A stretch of 64,000 nucleotides of DNA from Hahella sp. HNIBRBA332 (GCF_030719035.1 NZ_CP132203.1:6032501-6096500); one strand, 5' to 3'; positions 16,387 to 26,122 are shown, numbered from the stretch's first letter. Translations and numbers: made by a program. The notes: generated by a model from the sequence alone, not told the origin.

Positions 16387-17145
16387 ATGGACGTCGTCAA
16401 CGCTAAATATCCGCCATTATTATGGATGGCCTTGGTGGCCTCTTTGGTGGCGCATTTGGTGTTGATGCTGTCTTTCAATTCGCCTCAATCCACTAGAAAT
16501 CGACTCACATCGACCACGATGACCGTGGCTATTCAGGCTCCGGCGGCGCCAAGGGCGGTTTCCACGACTCCCGCAGCAGTACATACTCAAATGCAACCTG
16601 CGCCACAACCTCAACCCGCCGACACTCCAGAACCCGTTCCAGTGAAGCCCAAAGTGGCGCCCAGGCAGGTTGCGACCCCCGCTCCCAAGCCAAAACCGGC
16701 GCCGGCAAGCAAGCCTGTCGTAAAAGAGAATACGCCCAAGCCAGCGCAGGTGGCGCACAAACCTGTTTCGCAACCTGTTCCCCAAACCACGATGGTGAAG
16801 CCGCAGGTCGCGCCTGCTGTGAACAAGTCCGCTCAGGCGGCCCCAGCGTCGGCGCCTGTGGCGGTCAGTGCGCCGCCGGAGCCCAGATATCAGTTGGGCG
16901 AAGCCAATACGCCCAAGCCGGAGTATCCTGGCATCGCTACCCGGCGCGGCTGGCAGGGCACTGTCATGGTGGAGCTGTTGGTGGATGCCTTGGGCAATCC
17001 CGTGAAAGTCTCCATTAAGCGGTCCAGCGGCTATACCGTGCTCGACAAACAAGCGCTGAAAACCCTCTCCGGCTGGCGTCTGGCGGCGGTGGATGGAAGC
17101 GGCCGGGAGACCATCGTGGTGCCGGTGGTGTTTCGTCTGAATTGA
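16387..17145 (+). CDS. tonB: TonB-family energy transducer
   Basis: A 252-residue protein with one N-terminal transmembrane anchor (about 12-32), a long Pro/Lys/Ala-rich spacer (about 50-165, with repeated PKP and APA motifs) that spans the periplasm, and a C-terminal TonB domain (about 172-252; PEYPGIATRRGWQGTVMVEL, VKRSSGY-like VSIKRSSGYTVLDKQAL). It transmits proton-motive force to outer-membrane receptors. Being two bases after btuD, it probably serves a B12 receptor (BtuB) encoded elsewhere; no receptor or exbBD gene is in the window. Confidence 0.9.
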   Translation: MDVVNAKYPPLLWMALVASLVAHLVLMLSFNSPQSTRNRLTSTTMTVAIQAPAAPRAVSTTPAAVHTQMQPAPQPQPADTPEPVPVKPKVAPRQVATPAPKPKPAPASKPVVKENTPKPAQVAHKPVSQPVPQTTMVKPQVAPAVNKSAQAAPASAPVAVSAPPEPRYQLGEANTPKPEYPGIATRRGWQGTVMVELLVDALGNPVKVSIKRSSGYTVLDKQALKTLSGWRLAAVDGSGRETIVVPVVFRLN

Positions 17146-17281
17146 CAAATTTCCCATACTGTCGCATAACTTCCTGCAGACTCCCGTTGTGGCTATGCCT
17201 GCATGCGCGGGCTGCAAGGGAGCTTGTTAGGCTATCGCCTAGTTGACATGCATTGCCCGCTTCTCCCATGATGGCCGGCTC

Positions 17282-17294
17282 TGAAAGCGTTTCC
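17282..17294. promoter_or_regulatory. Possible LacI-type half operator upstream of the regulator gene
   Basis: TGAAAGCGTTTCC shares its left half TGAAAGCG with the perfect palindrome at 18567-18582. The right half is imperfect. Its position 27 bases before the regulator start would fit autoregulation. Confidence 0.35.
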
Positions 17295-17320
17295 CCTTAA
17301 GCAAGGTGCCCGTCCTCCGA

Positions 17321-18337
17321 ATGATTACAATAAAAGAAGTCTCCGACCGCGCGAAGGTCTCGATATCCACTGTCTCCCGTGTGATTAACAACACGGCTCC
17401 CGTTAAGGAAAGCACCCGTAAACGGGTATTCAAAGCCATGAAGGATCTGGGGTATCGTCCCAATTCATTCGCACAGGGGCTGGTCACCAACCGTTCCAAT
17501 AATATTGGTCTGGTGGTGACGGATTTGCTTGGCGTGTTTTTCGGCCCGCTTATTTCCAGTCTGGAGCGCGCTTTGCGCGAATCCGGCTATAACCTCATCA
17601 TTTCCGTAGAAAATTACTCATCCGACGAGATCAAGGAAACCATCGACATGCTGGCTGGCCGCCGTTGCGACGCCATCATTTTGTTTCCGTACTGCCTGAC
17701 GGATGAAGAGTTGATCAGCCTGAAGGAAAAATCCCCGCCGCTGGTGCTGTTGAACCGCTATGTGCCTGAATTGGCTGGCGAATGCGTTATTGTCGACAAC
17801 GAGCAGGGCAGTCATCTGGTGGTGGAGTATCTGGCGTCCCTGGGACATCGCCGCATCGCCTGTATCAGCGGACCGTTAGGCAATGAAGAAGGACGCGCGC
17901 GTCTGTCCGGCTATCGCCGTTCGCTGGAAAACCTGGGGATGTGCTATGACAAGGACCTGGTGGTGGAAGGCGACTTCACCGTGGAAGGGGGCTATGTCGC
18001 TACCCAGCGCCTGTTGAAGCGCAGTTGCGACTTCACTGCGATATTCGCCTGCAACGATCAGATGGCCGCTGGCGCCATGAAGGCGTTGCGCGAAGCCAAA
18101 CTAAGTGTTCCCGATGAAATTTCCCTGGTTGGTTTCGATGACGTGGAGTACGCCTCGTTACTGTATCCGGCCCTGACCACGGTGCGTCAGCCGGTGAACG
18201 CCATGGGTAAACGCGCCGCGGCGCTGGCGATTCAATCTATTCAGGGCGAACGCCGGACGCAGCCGGCTCCCATGTTTGAGCCGGAACTGGTGTTGCGCGA
18301 CTCCGTCGCCCCTCCCAAAAACTCCTCAACATCTTAA
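17321..18337 (+). CDS. LacI-family transcriptional regulator
   Basis: A 338-residue regulator. I chose the ATG at 17321 (MITIKEVSDRAKVSISTVSRVIN) over a frame start 15 bases earlier because LacI proteins begin with this helix-turn-helix. The hinge helix (RPNSFAQGLVTNRSNNIGLV, about 48-67) and a periplasmic-binding-like sensor domain follow. The next gene downstream is a GH3 glucohydrolase and two palindromes with central CG lie before it, so it probably represses that gene in response to a beta-glucoside. A weaker half-match TGAAAGCGTTTCC lies upstream of its own start (17282-17294), hinting at autoregulation. Confidence 0.88.
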   Translation: MITIKEVSDRAKVSISTVSRVINNTAPVKESTRKRVFKAMKDLGYRPNSFAQGLVTNRSNNIGLVVTDLLGVFFGPLISSLERALRESGYNLIISVENYSSDEIKETIDMLAGRRCDAIILFPYCLTDEELISLKEKSPPLVLLNRYVPELAGECVIVDNEQGSHLVVEYLASLGHRRIACISGPLGNEEGRARLSGYRRSLENLGMCYDKDLVVEGDFTVEGGYVATQRLLKRSCDFTAIFACNDQMAAGAMKALREAKLSVPDEISLVGFDDVEYASLLYPALTTVRQPVNAMGKRAAALAIQSIQGERRTQPAPMFEPELVLRDSVAPPKNSSTS

Positions 18338-18396
18338 AAACCTCGCTTTGGCGTTATTGGCCTCTATTGACAATAACGTCTGAATTAGGGCAATTT

Positions 18397-18412
18397 ATGA
18401 AATCGCTTTCAT
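18397..18412. promoter_or_regulatory. LacI-type operator (distal) before the GH3 gene
   Basis: ATGAAATCGCTTTCAT differs from a perfect 16-bp palindrome at one symmetric pair and matches the proximal site at 15 of 16 positions. It sits 170 bases upstream of it, so the two could bind one tetrameric repressor with looping. Confidence 0.6.
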
Positions 18413-18566
18413 ATTGGCGCGAGCTGTTTTGCGGTGAATTTATCGCATAGCGTCGACAAAGCTGGTTAATGCCCTGGTTTTCGATAGTAATAGGCCGTTG
18501 TTCAGGCCGAAATACTCAGCAAACTATCACGTATCAGGGAATATAGCCGGTTTTATTAACTCTGAA

Positions 18567-18582
18567 ATGAAAGCGCTTTCAT
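18567..18582. promoter_or_regulatory. LacI-type operator (proximal) before the GH3 gene
   Basis: ATGAAAGCGCTTTCAT is a perfect 16-bp palindrome with the central CG typical of LacI-family operators. It lies 42 bases before the GH3 start codon, where bound repressor would block transcription. The LacI gene directly upstream is the obvious candidate. Confidence 0.7.
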
Positions 18583-18624
18583 AATGTTTCGGTCCACTAT
18601 CGCTAAATATAAAAAGGTGACCAC

Positions 18625-21600
18625 ATGTACGTATCCAGACGTCTCAAGCTGAAGGCGCTGTCGACCATGATGATTGTCGCGGCGCTGACGGCATGCAGCA
18701 GTGATTCCAACGATAACGACGGCAAAGATGGGCCAGGTGCGCCTGATCCGGTAGCCGGCGTTGATTACATCAATACCTTCAGTGATTGGCCGGCTATTCA
18801 AAGCGCCATCGCCAAAGACCCGCAAATTGAAGCCAGGATCGCCGAAATCATGGCGACTATGTCCCTGGAAGAAAAAGTCGGACAGATGATTCAGCCAGAG
18901 CTGCAGCACCTGACTCCGGAAGAAGTAAAACAGTACCACATTGGCTCCGTGCTGAACGGTGGCGGTTCCTGGCCGGGAACGAATAAGCATGCGACGGTGC
19001 AGGAATGGCTGGATATCGCTGATGCGTTGTGGGAAGCATCCATGGATGAGAGCGACGGTAACGCCGCCATCCCCATAATCTGGGGGACGGATGCGGTGCA
19101 TGGTCACAGCAACGTGGTGGGTGCGACCCTGTTCCCCCACAACATTGGTCTGGGTGCGGCGCGAGATGCGGATTTGATTCGTAGAATCGGCGCGGCGACT
19201 GCGAAAGAAGTGGCGGTGACCGGTATTGACTGGACCTTCGCGCCAACTCTCGCAGTGGTGAGGGATGATCGTTGGGGGCGTACCTATGAAGGTTACTCTG
19301 AGGATGGCGAGATTATCTTTGATTACGGCGCCGCGATGGTTGAGGGCCTGCAGGGTAATTTCGATCAGTCGCATGTGGTGGCCACGGCCAAGCACTTTAT
19401 TGGCGACGGCGGCACAGACAAGGGGAATGATCAGGGCGATAACCTGGCGGACCAGAACACGCTGATCAATCTGCATGGGCAGGGTTACTATTCCGCTCTG
19501 CGCGCTGGCGCTCAGACTGTGATGGCTTCTTTCAACAGCTGGCAGGGTGAGAAGCTGCACGGCAGAAAGGATCTGCTGACTGATGTGCTGAAAGGCAAGA
19601 TGGGCTTTGATGGCCTGATCGTGTCTGACTGGAACGGCATTGGCCAGGTGGATGGCTGTACGGAAAGCAACTGTCCGCAGGCGGTCAATGCAGGCATCGA
19701 TTTGTTTATGGTGCCCTACAAAGTGGATTGGAAGGCGTTTTATCAAAATACCATCGACTCCGTAAACGCCGGCGCCATTGAGATGTCGCGTATCGATGAC
19801 GCCGTAGCTCGCATCCTGCGGGTCAAACTGCGCGCAGGCTTGTTTGAGAAGCCAAAGCCCTCCCAGCGCGCTCTGGCGGGGAAAGTGGAAGTACTGGGCT
19901 CCAACGAGCATCGGGAATTGGCGCGGGAAGCGGTGCGTAAGTCGCTGGTGCTGTTGAAGAATAAAAACGGCATCCTGCCTCTGAGCCGGGATGCACGAAT
20001 TCTGGTGGTGGGAAAATCCGCGGACAGCCTGTCCAATCAAAGCGGCGGCTGGACTATTTCCTGGCAGGGAACCGGCCTCAATGAAGCGGAGGACTTTCCC
20101 GGCGCGACGTCGATCCTGAAAGGCATTCAGGATGTCGCTTCCAATGTGACTTACGATGCGGACGGCGGCGACGCTGACCCTAACCTGCACGACGTGGCGA
20201 TTGTAGTGATCGGGGAAACGCCCTATGCGGAAGGCGTCGGCGATCTTGAAGGCGCCAAGACGCTGGAGCACGCGCGCAATTATGCGCAGGATCTGGCGGT
20301 GCTGGAAACCATCCGCAACGCCGGCGTGCCGGTGGTGACGGTATTTCTGTCCGGGCGTCCCTTGTATGTGAATAAAGAGCTGAATCGCTCCAACGCCTTT
20401 GTCGCCGCCTGGTTACCCGGCAGTGAGGGTGAGGGCGTGGCGGATGTGCTGTTCGCCAAAGCCGAAGGCGGCGTCAATTTCGACTTCGTCGGGAAGCTGT
20501 CTTATTCCTGGCCCAATTCACCCTGTCATACGCCCTTGAATAAAGGCGACGCCAGCGACGCGCTGTTCGCCTACGGCTTTGGACTGAGCTATCAGGATGC
20601 GGACAGTCTGGGCGACGACCTGAGCGAGGCAAGTCAGGCCTTCGGCTGTGATCAGAGCGACCCCGGCGACGGTGGAACCACCAACGTGAATCTTGATCTG
20701 TTCACCAGCGGACAGAATCAGGGCGACTGGGTCATGCGCATCGGCGGCCCTTCCAACTGGGGCGGAACGCCTGTCAGCATGGACCCGGCGGTGACCACGG
20801 CGCTGGAAGGAAATGAGGTGAGCGTCTCCACGGAAGACGGCGCTATTCAGTTCAGCGCCAAACGGGTGAAGTGGACTGATGTGGGCCAAGTTTACATGCA
20901 GGCGACGGAAGATAACGAAGGCAAGGATCTGACGCCGTACTACAACTCAAAAACGTCGGTGAAGTTCCGGGTCAAAGTGAATGAAGCGCCTGCTGGCGAC
21001 GTTAATCTTTCGCTGCATTGCGTCTACCCCTGTTTGGGTGAAGTCGCGGTTGGCGACTTCATGCGTGGTCTGCCAGTGGGCGAATGGACGGAAGTAAGCA
21101 TTCCATTCCAATGCTTTGTCGATGACGGCCTTGATTTCAGCAACGTCAATACGCCGTTTCTGCTTTACTCTGGCGGCGCCATGGATCTGTCTCTGGAAAA
21201 TATCCGTTGGGAGCCGAATACCGCCGCGGACACCCCGGACTGCAGCAGTTTCGCCCAGGAAAATATAGCGTTGACGGAAACCACGGACGTTTACACGGAT
21301 GGCGTGACGAATACGGAGCTATTCGCTCAACCCGGCGTGTGGGCGGTCTCCTCCTGGGACCCCTATCAGGAAGACGCCAGCTTCGTGACTCTCGACGCGG
21401 CGCTTGCTGACGGAGCGGGAACCGTTGTGGATGCGCAATACGGCGCTCCGGCGGCGGAGCATGCAGCGAAAGGCGTTGTGCTGTTCAAGTCGGCCAAGCC
21501 GCTAAACGTTTCCGCCCTGAGCAAGCTCACTTTCGATGTAAAAGTCATCGATTTCGCCGCCTCTACCGGACTGGTGGCGAAAGTGAATTGCGGCGCGGAT

Positions 21601-21795
21601 TGCGGCACGGGTGATATCGCTATTCTGGACAGCGCCGCCGCGCTGAATGTCTGGCATCCGGTGGAGATTAACTTTGCAGACTATGATGGCCTCAATACAG
21701 CGGAGGTGACTTCAGTGCTGGAGATTTTGCCAGTGTGGGATTCAGAAATGCGCAATGTGCATTTCCAGGTGGATAACGTACGGCTGGTGAAATAA
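18625..21795 (+). CDS. GH3 beta-glucosidase / 1,4-beta-glucan glucohydrolase lipoprotein
   Basis: A 1056-residue exported enzyme. The signal peptide ends in a lipobox (LTAC, Cys24), so it is lipid-anchored, followed by an acidic Asn/Asp linker. Residues about 70-420 form the GH3 (alpha/beta)8 barrel, with Asp335 in IVSDWNGIG as the likely nucleophile; residues about 440-680 form the GH3 C-terminal domain. Residues about 700-1056 add two galactose-binding-like beta-sandwich regions as in ExoP/CdxA-type glucohydrolases. It would cleave glucose from cello-oligosaccharides, complementing the GH8 cellulase at 52 kb. AAGGTG precedes the ATG; two LacI-type palindromes lie upstream. Confidence 0.9.
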   Translation: MYVSRRLKLKALSTMMIVAALTACSSDSNDNDGKDGPGAPDPVAGVDYINTFSDWPAIQSAIAKDPQIEARIAEIMATMSLEEKVGQMIQPELQHLTPEEVKQYHIGSVLNGGGSWPGTNKHATVQEWLDIADALWEASMDESDGNAAIPIIWGTDAVHGHSNVVGATLFPHNIGLGAARDADLIRRIGAATAKEVAVTGIDWTFAPTLAVVRDDRWGRTYEGYSEDGEIIFDYGAAMVEGLQGNFDQSHVVATAKHFIGDGGTDKGNDQGDNLADQNTLINLHGQGYYSALRAGAQTVMASFNSWQGEKLHGRKDLLTDVLKGKMGFDGLIVSDWNGIGQVDGCTESNCPQAVNAGIDLFMVPYKVDWKAFYQNTIDSVNAGAIEMSRIDDAVARILRVKLRAGLFEKPKPSQRALAGKVEVLGSNEHRELAREAVRKSLVLLKNKNGILPLSRDARILVVGKSADSLSNQSGGWTISWQGTGLNEAEDFPGATSILKGIQDVASNVTYDADGGDADPNLHDVAIVVIGETPYAEGVGDLEGAKTLEHARNYAQDLAVLETIRNAGVPVVTVFLSGRPLYVNKELNRSNAFVAAWLPGSEGEGVADVLFAKAEGGVNFDFVGKLSYSWPNSPCHTPLNKGDASDALFAYGFGLSYQDADSLGDDLSEASQAFGCDQSDPGDGGTTNVNLDLFTSGQNQGDWVMRIGGPSNWGGTPVSMDPAVTTALEGNEVSVSTEDGAIQFSAKRVKWTDVGQVYMQATEDNEGKDLTPYYNSKTSVKFRVKVNEAPAGDVNLSLHCVYPCLGEVAVGDFMRGLPVGEWTEVSIPFQCFVDDGLDFSNVNTPFLLYSGGAMDLSLENIRWEPNTAADTPDCSSFAQENIALTETTDVYTDGVTNTELFAQPGVWAVSSWDPYQEDASFVTLDAALADGAGTVVDAQYGAPAAEHAAKGVVLFKSAKPLNVSALSKLTFDVKVIDFAASTGLVAKVNCGADCGTGDIAILDSAAALNVWHPVEINFADYDGLNTAEVTSVLEILPVWDSEMRNVHFQVDNVRLVK

Positions 21796-21863
21796 GTCCT
21801 GCGCCGTCTCTTACCTGATATGGCAATTTGACCAAGACGCGACAGGGATGCGCGAACCATGAA

Positions 21864-21887
21864 AAAAGCCCGGTTTCCCGGGCTTTT
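21864..21887. terminator. Bidirectional terminator between GH3 and MATE genes
   Basis: A 10-bp stem AAAAGCCCGG/CCGGGCTTTT with a 4-base loop has A runs on one side and T runs on the other, so it can stop transcripts from both the plus-strand GH3 gene and the convergent minus-strand MATE gene. Confidence 0.85.
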
Positions 21888-21906
21888 CTTTATCAAGAGA
21901 GGCGCA

Positions 21907-23277
21907 TCAGGCGGGGATTTCCGCCATACCCTCCTCGTCGGTGTCGTGGCGGATGCCTTTGCTGCGCCACTTGCCGGTGCGCCAGCGCCACAGGTTGATG
22001 ACCGCCCGCAGGGATTCATCCACGACAAAGCACATCCACACGCCCAGCATACCGTAGCCCATATCGAGCCCGACCCAGAACACGAAAGGAATCACCGCCC
22101 ACATGAAGATCATGCTGTTGACGGCGGAAAAGCGGGCGTCGCCCACCCCTTTCAGACCCATGCCGGCGATGATATTCACCGCTCGCGCCGGCTCCATGAT
22201 GATACAGGCCGCCAGCATCCACTTGCCCAGTTCGATAATCTGCTGATTATCCGTGAACAGGGTCAGCAGGCTGTCGTAGATCCATACAAACATCAGCATG
22301 TTGATGAAGGCGAAACCAGACGCGTAGGCCACTGACTTCCAGAAGATGCGGTTCACCTCTTTGAAGTTCTCAGCGCCCATGAAATGGGCCATCAGAATCT
22401 GGCTGCCGGCGCCCAGGGCGAAAGCGAAGGTGATTTCCACCACCAGCACCCGCAACACATAGGTGTTGGCGCCCATCGCCTCCAGCCCCAGACTGATTAC
22501 CGCCATGGATACGACAATCTGCTGCACGGTGTAACTGAACGGCTCCATCGCCGAAGGGATGCCGATTTTCAGAATCGGACGCATCACGCGTCGAATCGGC
22601 CCGGACATGCCTTTGAAGCGAAAACGGATCTTCATCGGTCCATGCACCACCCACATCACCAGCAGCGCGCCCACGGCGAAGGAAATCGACGTCGCCATGG
22701 CGATGCCCAAAAGCCCCATCTTGGGCAGCCCGAACCAGCCCAGGAAGAACGCAGCGTTCAACACCACGTTGAGCGCATTGGTCGCCAGCGCAGTGGCCAT
22801 GTTCCAGTGAGTCATGCCCCGAGACGCCAGGATAGAGGCGTAGGAGAAACGCACTGCGATACAGAAGAAGCTGAACGACACCGCCATGAGATAAGTCTCT
22901 GAGTGCGCGTTCAACTCCGGCGTCATGCCCAGCCACAAGCCGACGCGGTCGGCGTAGATGAAGCTGACGATGAACATCAGCAACCCAAGCAGACTGCTGA
23001 TGCCGATATTCGCCATGTAGGTTGGCAATATATGCTGCGTTTTTTTCGCGCCCATATATTGCGAGGCGACGCTGGTGCCTGCAGTGGTGAACATCGGGAT
23101 GATGAAGAACCCCAGTAATAACACTGGCAGCAGCACGCCAACCGTAGCGGCGACTTCGTCTGAGATTCGGCTGAGGAAATAGGCGTCGGCGAGAAACACC
23201 AGACCGCCGGTTATTTCTTCAATAAAGATTGGCCATGAAAGCACCCACAGGTTGTGGGACCTTAATTCGTGGTTCAT
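21907..23277 (-). CDS. MATE-family multidrug efflux transporter
   Basis: A 456-residue inner-membrane protein with about twelve hydrophobic segments in two similar halves. MATE hallmarks are the N-terminal WPIFIEEITGGLVFLADAYFLSRI, GTSVASQYMGAKK (about 67-80), and in the second half GIPSAMEPFSYTVQQIVVS and GAGSQILMAHFMGAENF. It would export cationic drugs or metabolites against Na+ or H+. A single-gene unit; its neighbours give no hint of substrate. Confidence 0.88.
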   Translation of the reverse strand: MNHELRSHNLWVLSWPIFIEEITGGLVFLADAYFLSRISDEVAATVGVLLPVLLLGFFIIPMFTTAGTSVASQYMGAKKTQHILPTYMANIGISSLLGLLMFIVSFIYADRVGLWLGMTPELNAHSETYLMAVSFSFFCIAVRFSYASILASRGMTHWNMATALATNALNVVLNAAFFLGWFGLPKMGLLGIAMATSISFAVGALLVMWVVHGPMKIRFRFKGMSGPIRRVMRPILKIGIPSAMEPFSYTVQQIVVSMAVISLGLEAMGANTYVLRVLVVEITFAFALGAGSQILMAHFMGAENFKEVNRIFWKSVAYASGFAFINMLMFVWIYDSLLTLFTDNQQIIELGKWMLAACIIMEPARAVNIIAGMGLKGVGDARFSAVNSMIFMWAVIPFVFWVGLDMGYGMLGVWMCFVVDESLRAVINLWRWRTGKWRSKGIRHDTDEEGMAEIPA

Positions 23278-23842
23278 TGATTGTATACCCTGGCTAAAAG
23301 CCTACAACTGGCCTGCGGCGCAGATAGAGCGCAATCCCGGTAAATAAACGGGAATATTCGAAGACCTATTTGTTTCTGTCAGAAAATATCAATAAGGGGG
23401 TCGCTGATGACGCGCGTTGTGCGCAACGCGCCCGGGCGCGATCAATATCAGCCGGCCTGGAGCGTTCTTCGTCAGGCGACGAGAGGAATGTTTTCAGTTT
23501 GCATGGACGCCAGGCCTCCATTGGGGTTTGGAGTTGAAGAGAGCTGGCCAATATACACCCGCGATCAAAAAATGCCAATAGCGCTAAACACTTACGCAGT
23601 GGCCCAAAAACTGGTAACAAATAGTCACGATTTATCCAGCCCGCCAAGCATTCCGTCAGGCCTACTGTGCTTTACTTAAATACTGCGCCAAGTACGAATT
23701 ATGGTCGACACAGACTCAGCTTCGTCATTCGGGAGGGGGATTTCGCTGTTGGCGCCGGCGGGTAAGTACGAAACATTCACAGGCCTGACGCGATTATTCA
23801 CAACTGAAGCCCCAGGCTACGGCTATCGTGAGGAGCAAAAGC
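23278..23842. other. Intergenic region between divergent genes, no convincing gene
   Basis: About 565 bases holding the promoters of the MATE gene (left) and the acidic lipoprotein gene (right). Two overlapping antisense frames of about 90 codons (23366-23647 and 23407-23679) have no ribosome binding site or recognisable sequence. I see no strong secondary structure. Confidence 0.5.
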
Positions 23843-26068
23843 ATGTCTAAGTTTGATAAGTTCAAAAATAATCTGACGCCTCTTGTGCTGGCGGTTGCTT
23901 TGACCGCATGTGGAGGAGGCGGTGGCGGCGGCGATGATGACGACGACGATGACAGCGTGACTCTGAGTGGCGCCGCATCCAAGGGGATTATCATCGGCGG
24001 TCTTGTACGCGCTTATCCCGTGATCAATGGCGAGGCGGATACTTCCAATATTCTGGGGCAGGCCACAACGGGTTCGGATGGAACTTACAACCTGACAATA
24101 GACTCGGGATACAGTGGTCCTGTGGTCGTGCGTGTAACGCCAACCACTGGCACGCTGATGCGATGCGACCTCAGCGGAGGATGTGGAAGCGGCGTGGACT
24201 TTGGACAGGATTACGCTCTGACGGACAGCGGTTTTGCATTGAACGCAGTGGTCCCCTCGGGCTCGTCGAACATATCGGTCAATATAACGGTGTTGACTGA
24301 TGTCGCCACCCAAGTGGCGTTGCAAGATATCACCATGGGCGGCATCACCAGCGCCGCTGAAATCCAGGCGGCGGTGACGGCGGCGAATTCGAAGGTGGCG
24401 AATCGTTTTGGCGTAGCGGGTGATCTGACCAAAATCGCAGTAGTGGACATCACCAATCCGACAGCGGTGGCCGCCGCTGGTCAAGGCGGGATCAAATACA
24501 ACACGCTAAGCGCAGCCATTGTGCAGGCGGTGCAGGGAGACTCTCCTGGACTCAGTATTGAGCAAGCAGTGGCGGCTTTCGCGGAAGACTTCGCTGATGG
24601 CGGCATTGCGGATACAGCAGATTCGGATGGCGTTGGCACAACCCTTGAGGAAATTCTGGAGAGCACGCTGGAGATATTAAATGCAGCAGTAGCGGCGGAT
24701 GAGTCCGGCGATTTGGATCTGGATGGCCTGATCACCATCATTGCGGCGGAAGAAAGCGACGCCCAGAATAATGGATCATCCGAAGAGTCCCAGGGTGAGG
24801 CCAGCGATACCGCTAACGCGACGGAACTGGCGCAGGCCAAGGCTATGGTGCAGGCGATTCGCAACTTGGGGACTGGCATGCTACTGAGCAGTGAAGACCG
24901 CAGTGCGCTGGAAGATTTCGCCGGTCAGATAGAGGCCGCCACGTTTGCTTCAGAAGATAACACCGCTGAAGTCGTGAATGTGATGACTGTCGCGTTGGAG
25001 CAGATTGCCATGTCCTATATGGCTTATGCGGAAGACGGCTCTCTGGATGGCTCTCCCATAGTCGACGTTAGTGTGAATAGTGATGAGGTTACTTTCTCTG
25101 TTGACACTACAATTGAAGGCGTGGCGGTGTCGCTGACCGCTACAGATGCTTCTGTTGTGGAAGTTGGCGATGAGGTCGAAACCCCGACGACAGGGGGAAC
25201 CAATACGACCCAGGAAATCTCCGTTGAGGTCAGTTTCTCCATCAATGGCAGTGTCGCATCCAGTTCCGTTTCACTCACGATTAACGACGGAAGCCGCGCC
25301 GAAGTTATGGCTTCATTCAGTAGCAATGAAGATGAAACGACTAATGGCGACGTAACTACCACCGAGTTGGAGGAATCTTTTAACGTCAACGATATGGACT
25401 TGAGCCTGAGTGTGACATTGTCGGAAGTCGGCGTTACGGATCCTGTTTCATTCACAGGCAGCATGGACGTTCAGTTGTCGTCGTTCACTGCGGACATTTC
25501 TGAAACTGATACAGAAACCAGCTCCAGCTATGAGGAAATCTGGACGGAAGTCTTTACGGCGGGGACATTGGGCATGACCCTGGCTGGTGAGTTCAGCAAT
25601 ACTACTGGCGAGGCATTTAGCGGCTCCCTTTCAATCAATGCTGACGCCACTGGTTTGACTTTGACTTGCGAAGGGAGCGAGACCAACGGCTCTTTCTCTG
25701 AAAACTGTACGGATGAAAGCGAGGACGGCTACGTGGACGTCAATATCGGGTTGGCGTTTATGGCGGAGATCAATGGCGTATCCGATGCTGTTTCCGTCAC
25801 ATTGTCTGCGGAACGGACCGGACTGGAGTCCGGACAGGTAGGAGTGAGTTTGTCTTATGATGGCATTACGCTGGAAGCGAGCTTGGATTCTGAGGCGGAA
25901 ACGTTGACTGTCACCAACCAAGATGGCGTCACACTGTCCGTGGAGGAAGGCGAAGATGGCAAAGCCACCGGCTCCATCACTAACAACGGAACCCAGTACG
26001 CCACCATTTCCGAAGTGAGTGGTGTGGTGTTGGTGCGGTTCAGCGATGGTGACTTTGAATCGTTTTAA
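23843..26068 (+). CDS. Large acidic surface lipoprotein of unknown function (741 aa)
   Basis: Start at the ATG at 23843, which has GAGGAG nine bases upstream. The signal peptide ends in a lipobox (LTAC, Cys about 23), followed by a run of seven Gly and then seven Asp residues, a flexible surface linker. Residues about 40-75 (GAASKGIIIGGLVRAYPV, GSDGTYNLTI) resemble a carboxypeptidase-regulatory-like beta domain. The rest is Thr/Ser/Glu/Asp-rich, with repeated ETDTET- and SVSLTI-like beta stretches, strongly acidic and low in Lys/Arg. It is probably displayed on the outer membrane. No catalytic motif is seen. Confidence 0.75.
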   Translation: MSKFDKFKNNLTPLVLAVALTACGGGGGGGDDDDDDDSVTLSGAASKGIIIGGLVRAYPVINGEADTSNILGQATTGSDGTYNLTIDSGYSGPVVVRVTPTTGTLMRCDLSGGCGSGVDFGQDYALTDSGFALNAVVPSGSSNISVNITVLTDVATQVALQDITMGGITSAAEIQAAVTAANSKVANRFGVAGDLTKIAVVDITNPTAVAAAGQGGIKYNTLSAAIVQAVQGDSPGLSIEQAVAAFAEDFADGGIADTADSDGVGTTLEEILESTLEILNAAVAADESGDLDLDGLITIIAAEESDAQNNGSSEESQGEASDTANATELAQAKAMVQAIRNLGTGMLLSSEDRSALEDFAGQIEAATFASEDNTAEVVNVMTVALEQIAMSYMAYAEDGSLDGSPIVDVSVNSDEVTFSVDTTIEGVAVSLTATDASVVEVGDEVETPTTGGTNTTQEISVEVSFSINGSVASSSVSLTINDGSRAEVMASFSSNEDETTNGDVTTTELEESFNVNDMDLSLSVTLSEVGVTDPVSFTGSMDVQLSSFTADISETDTETSSSYEEIWTEVFTAGTLGMTLAGEFSNTTGEAFSGSLSINADATGLTLTCEGSETNGSFSENCTDESEDGYVDVNIGLAFMAEINGVSDAVSVTLSAERTGLESGQVGVSLSYDGITLEASLDSEAETLTVTNQDGVTLSVEEGEDGKATGSITNNGTQYATISEVSGVVLVRFSDGDFESF

Positions 26069-26096
26069 ACTAAGCTGAATACAGCGTGCGCAACGT

Positions 26097-26122
26097 AAAG
26101 GGAGGCTTGTCCTCCCTTTCTA
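26097..26122 (+). terminator. Terminator after the acidic lipoprotein gene
   Basis: A 9-bp perfect stem AAAGGGAGG/CCTCCCTTT with a 5-base loop begins 29 bases after the stop codon. The T run is short (three T, then C), so termination may be partial and allow readthrough to the next gene. Confidence 0.65.

Noticed and set aside
16420..17217. Minus-strand frame of 265 codons opposite tonB
   Set aside because: Shadow of the Pro-rich TonB spacer, giving an Arg/Gly-rich artefact.
18556..20271. Long minus-strand open frame (571 codons) opposite the GH3 gene
   Set aside because: It is the antisense shadow of a clearly coding GH3 sequence; its translation is His/Arg-rich and low in family-like features, as expected from GC-rich third positions on the other strand.
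23366..23679. Two overlapping opposite frames of about 90 codons in the 23.3-23.8 kb gap
   Set aside because: Neither has a ribosome binding site, membrane or motif pattern; both look accidental.
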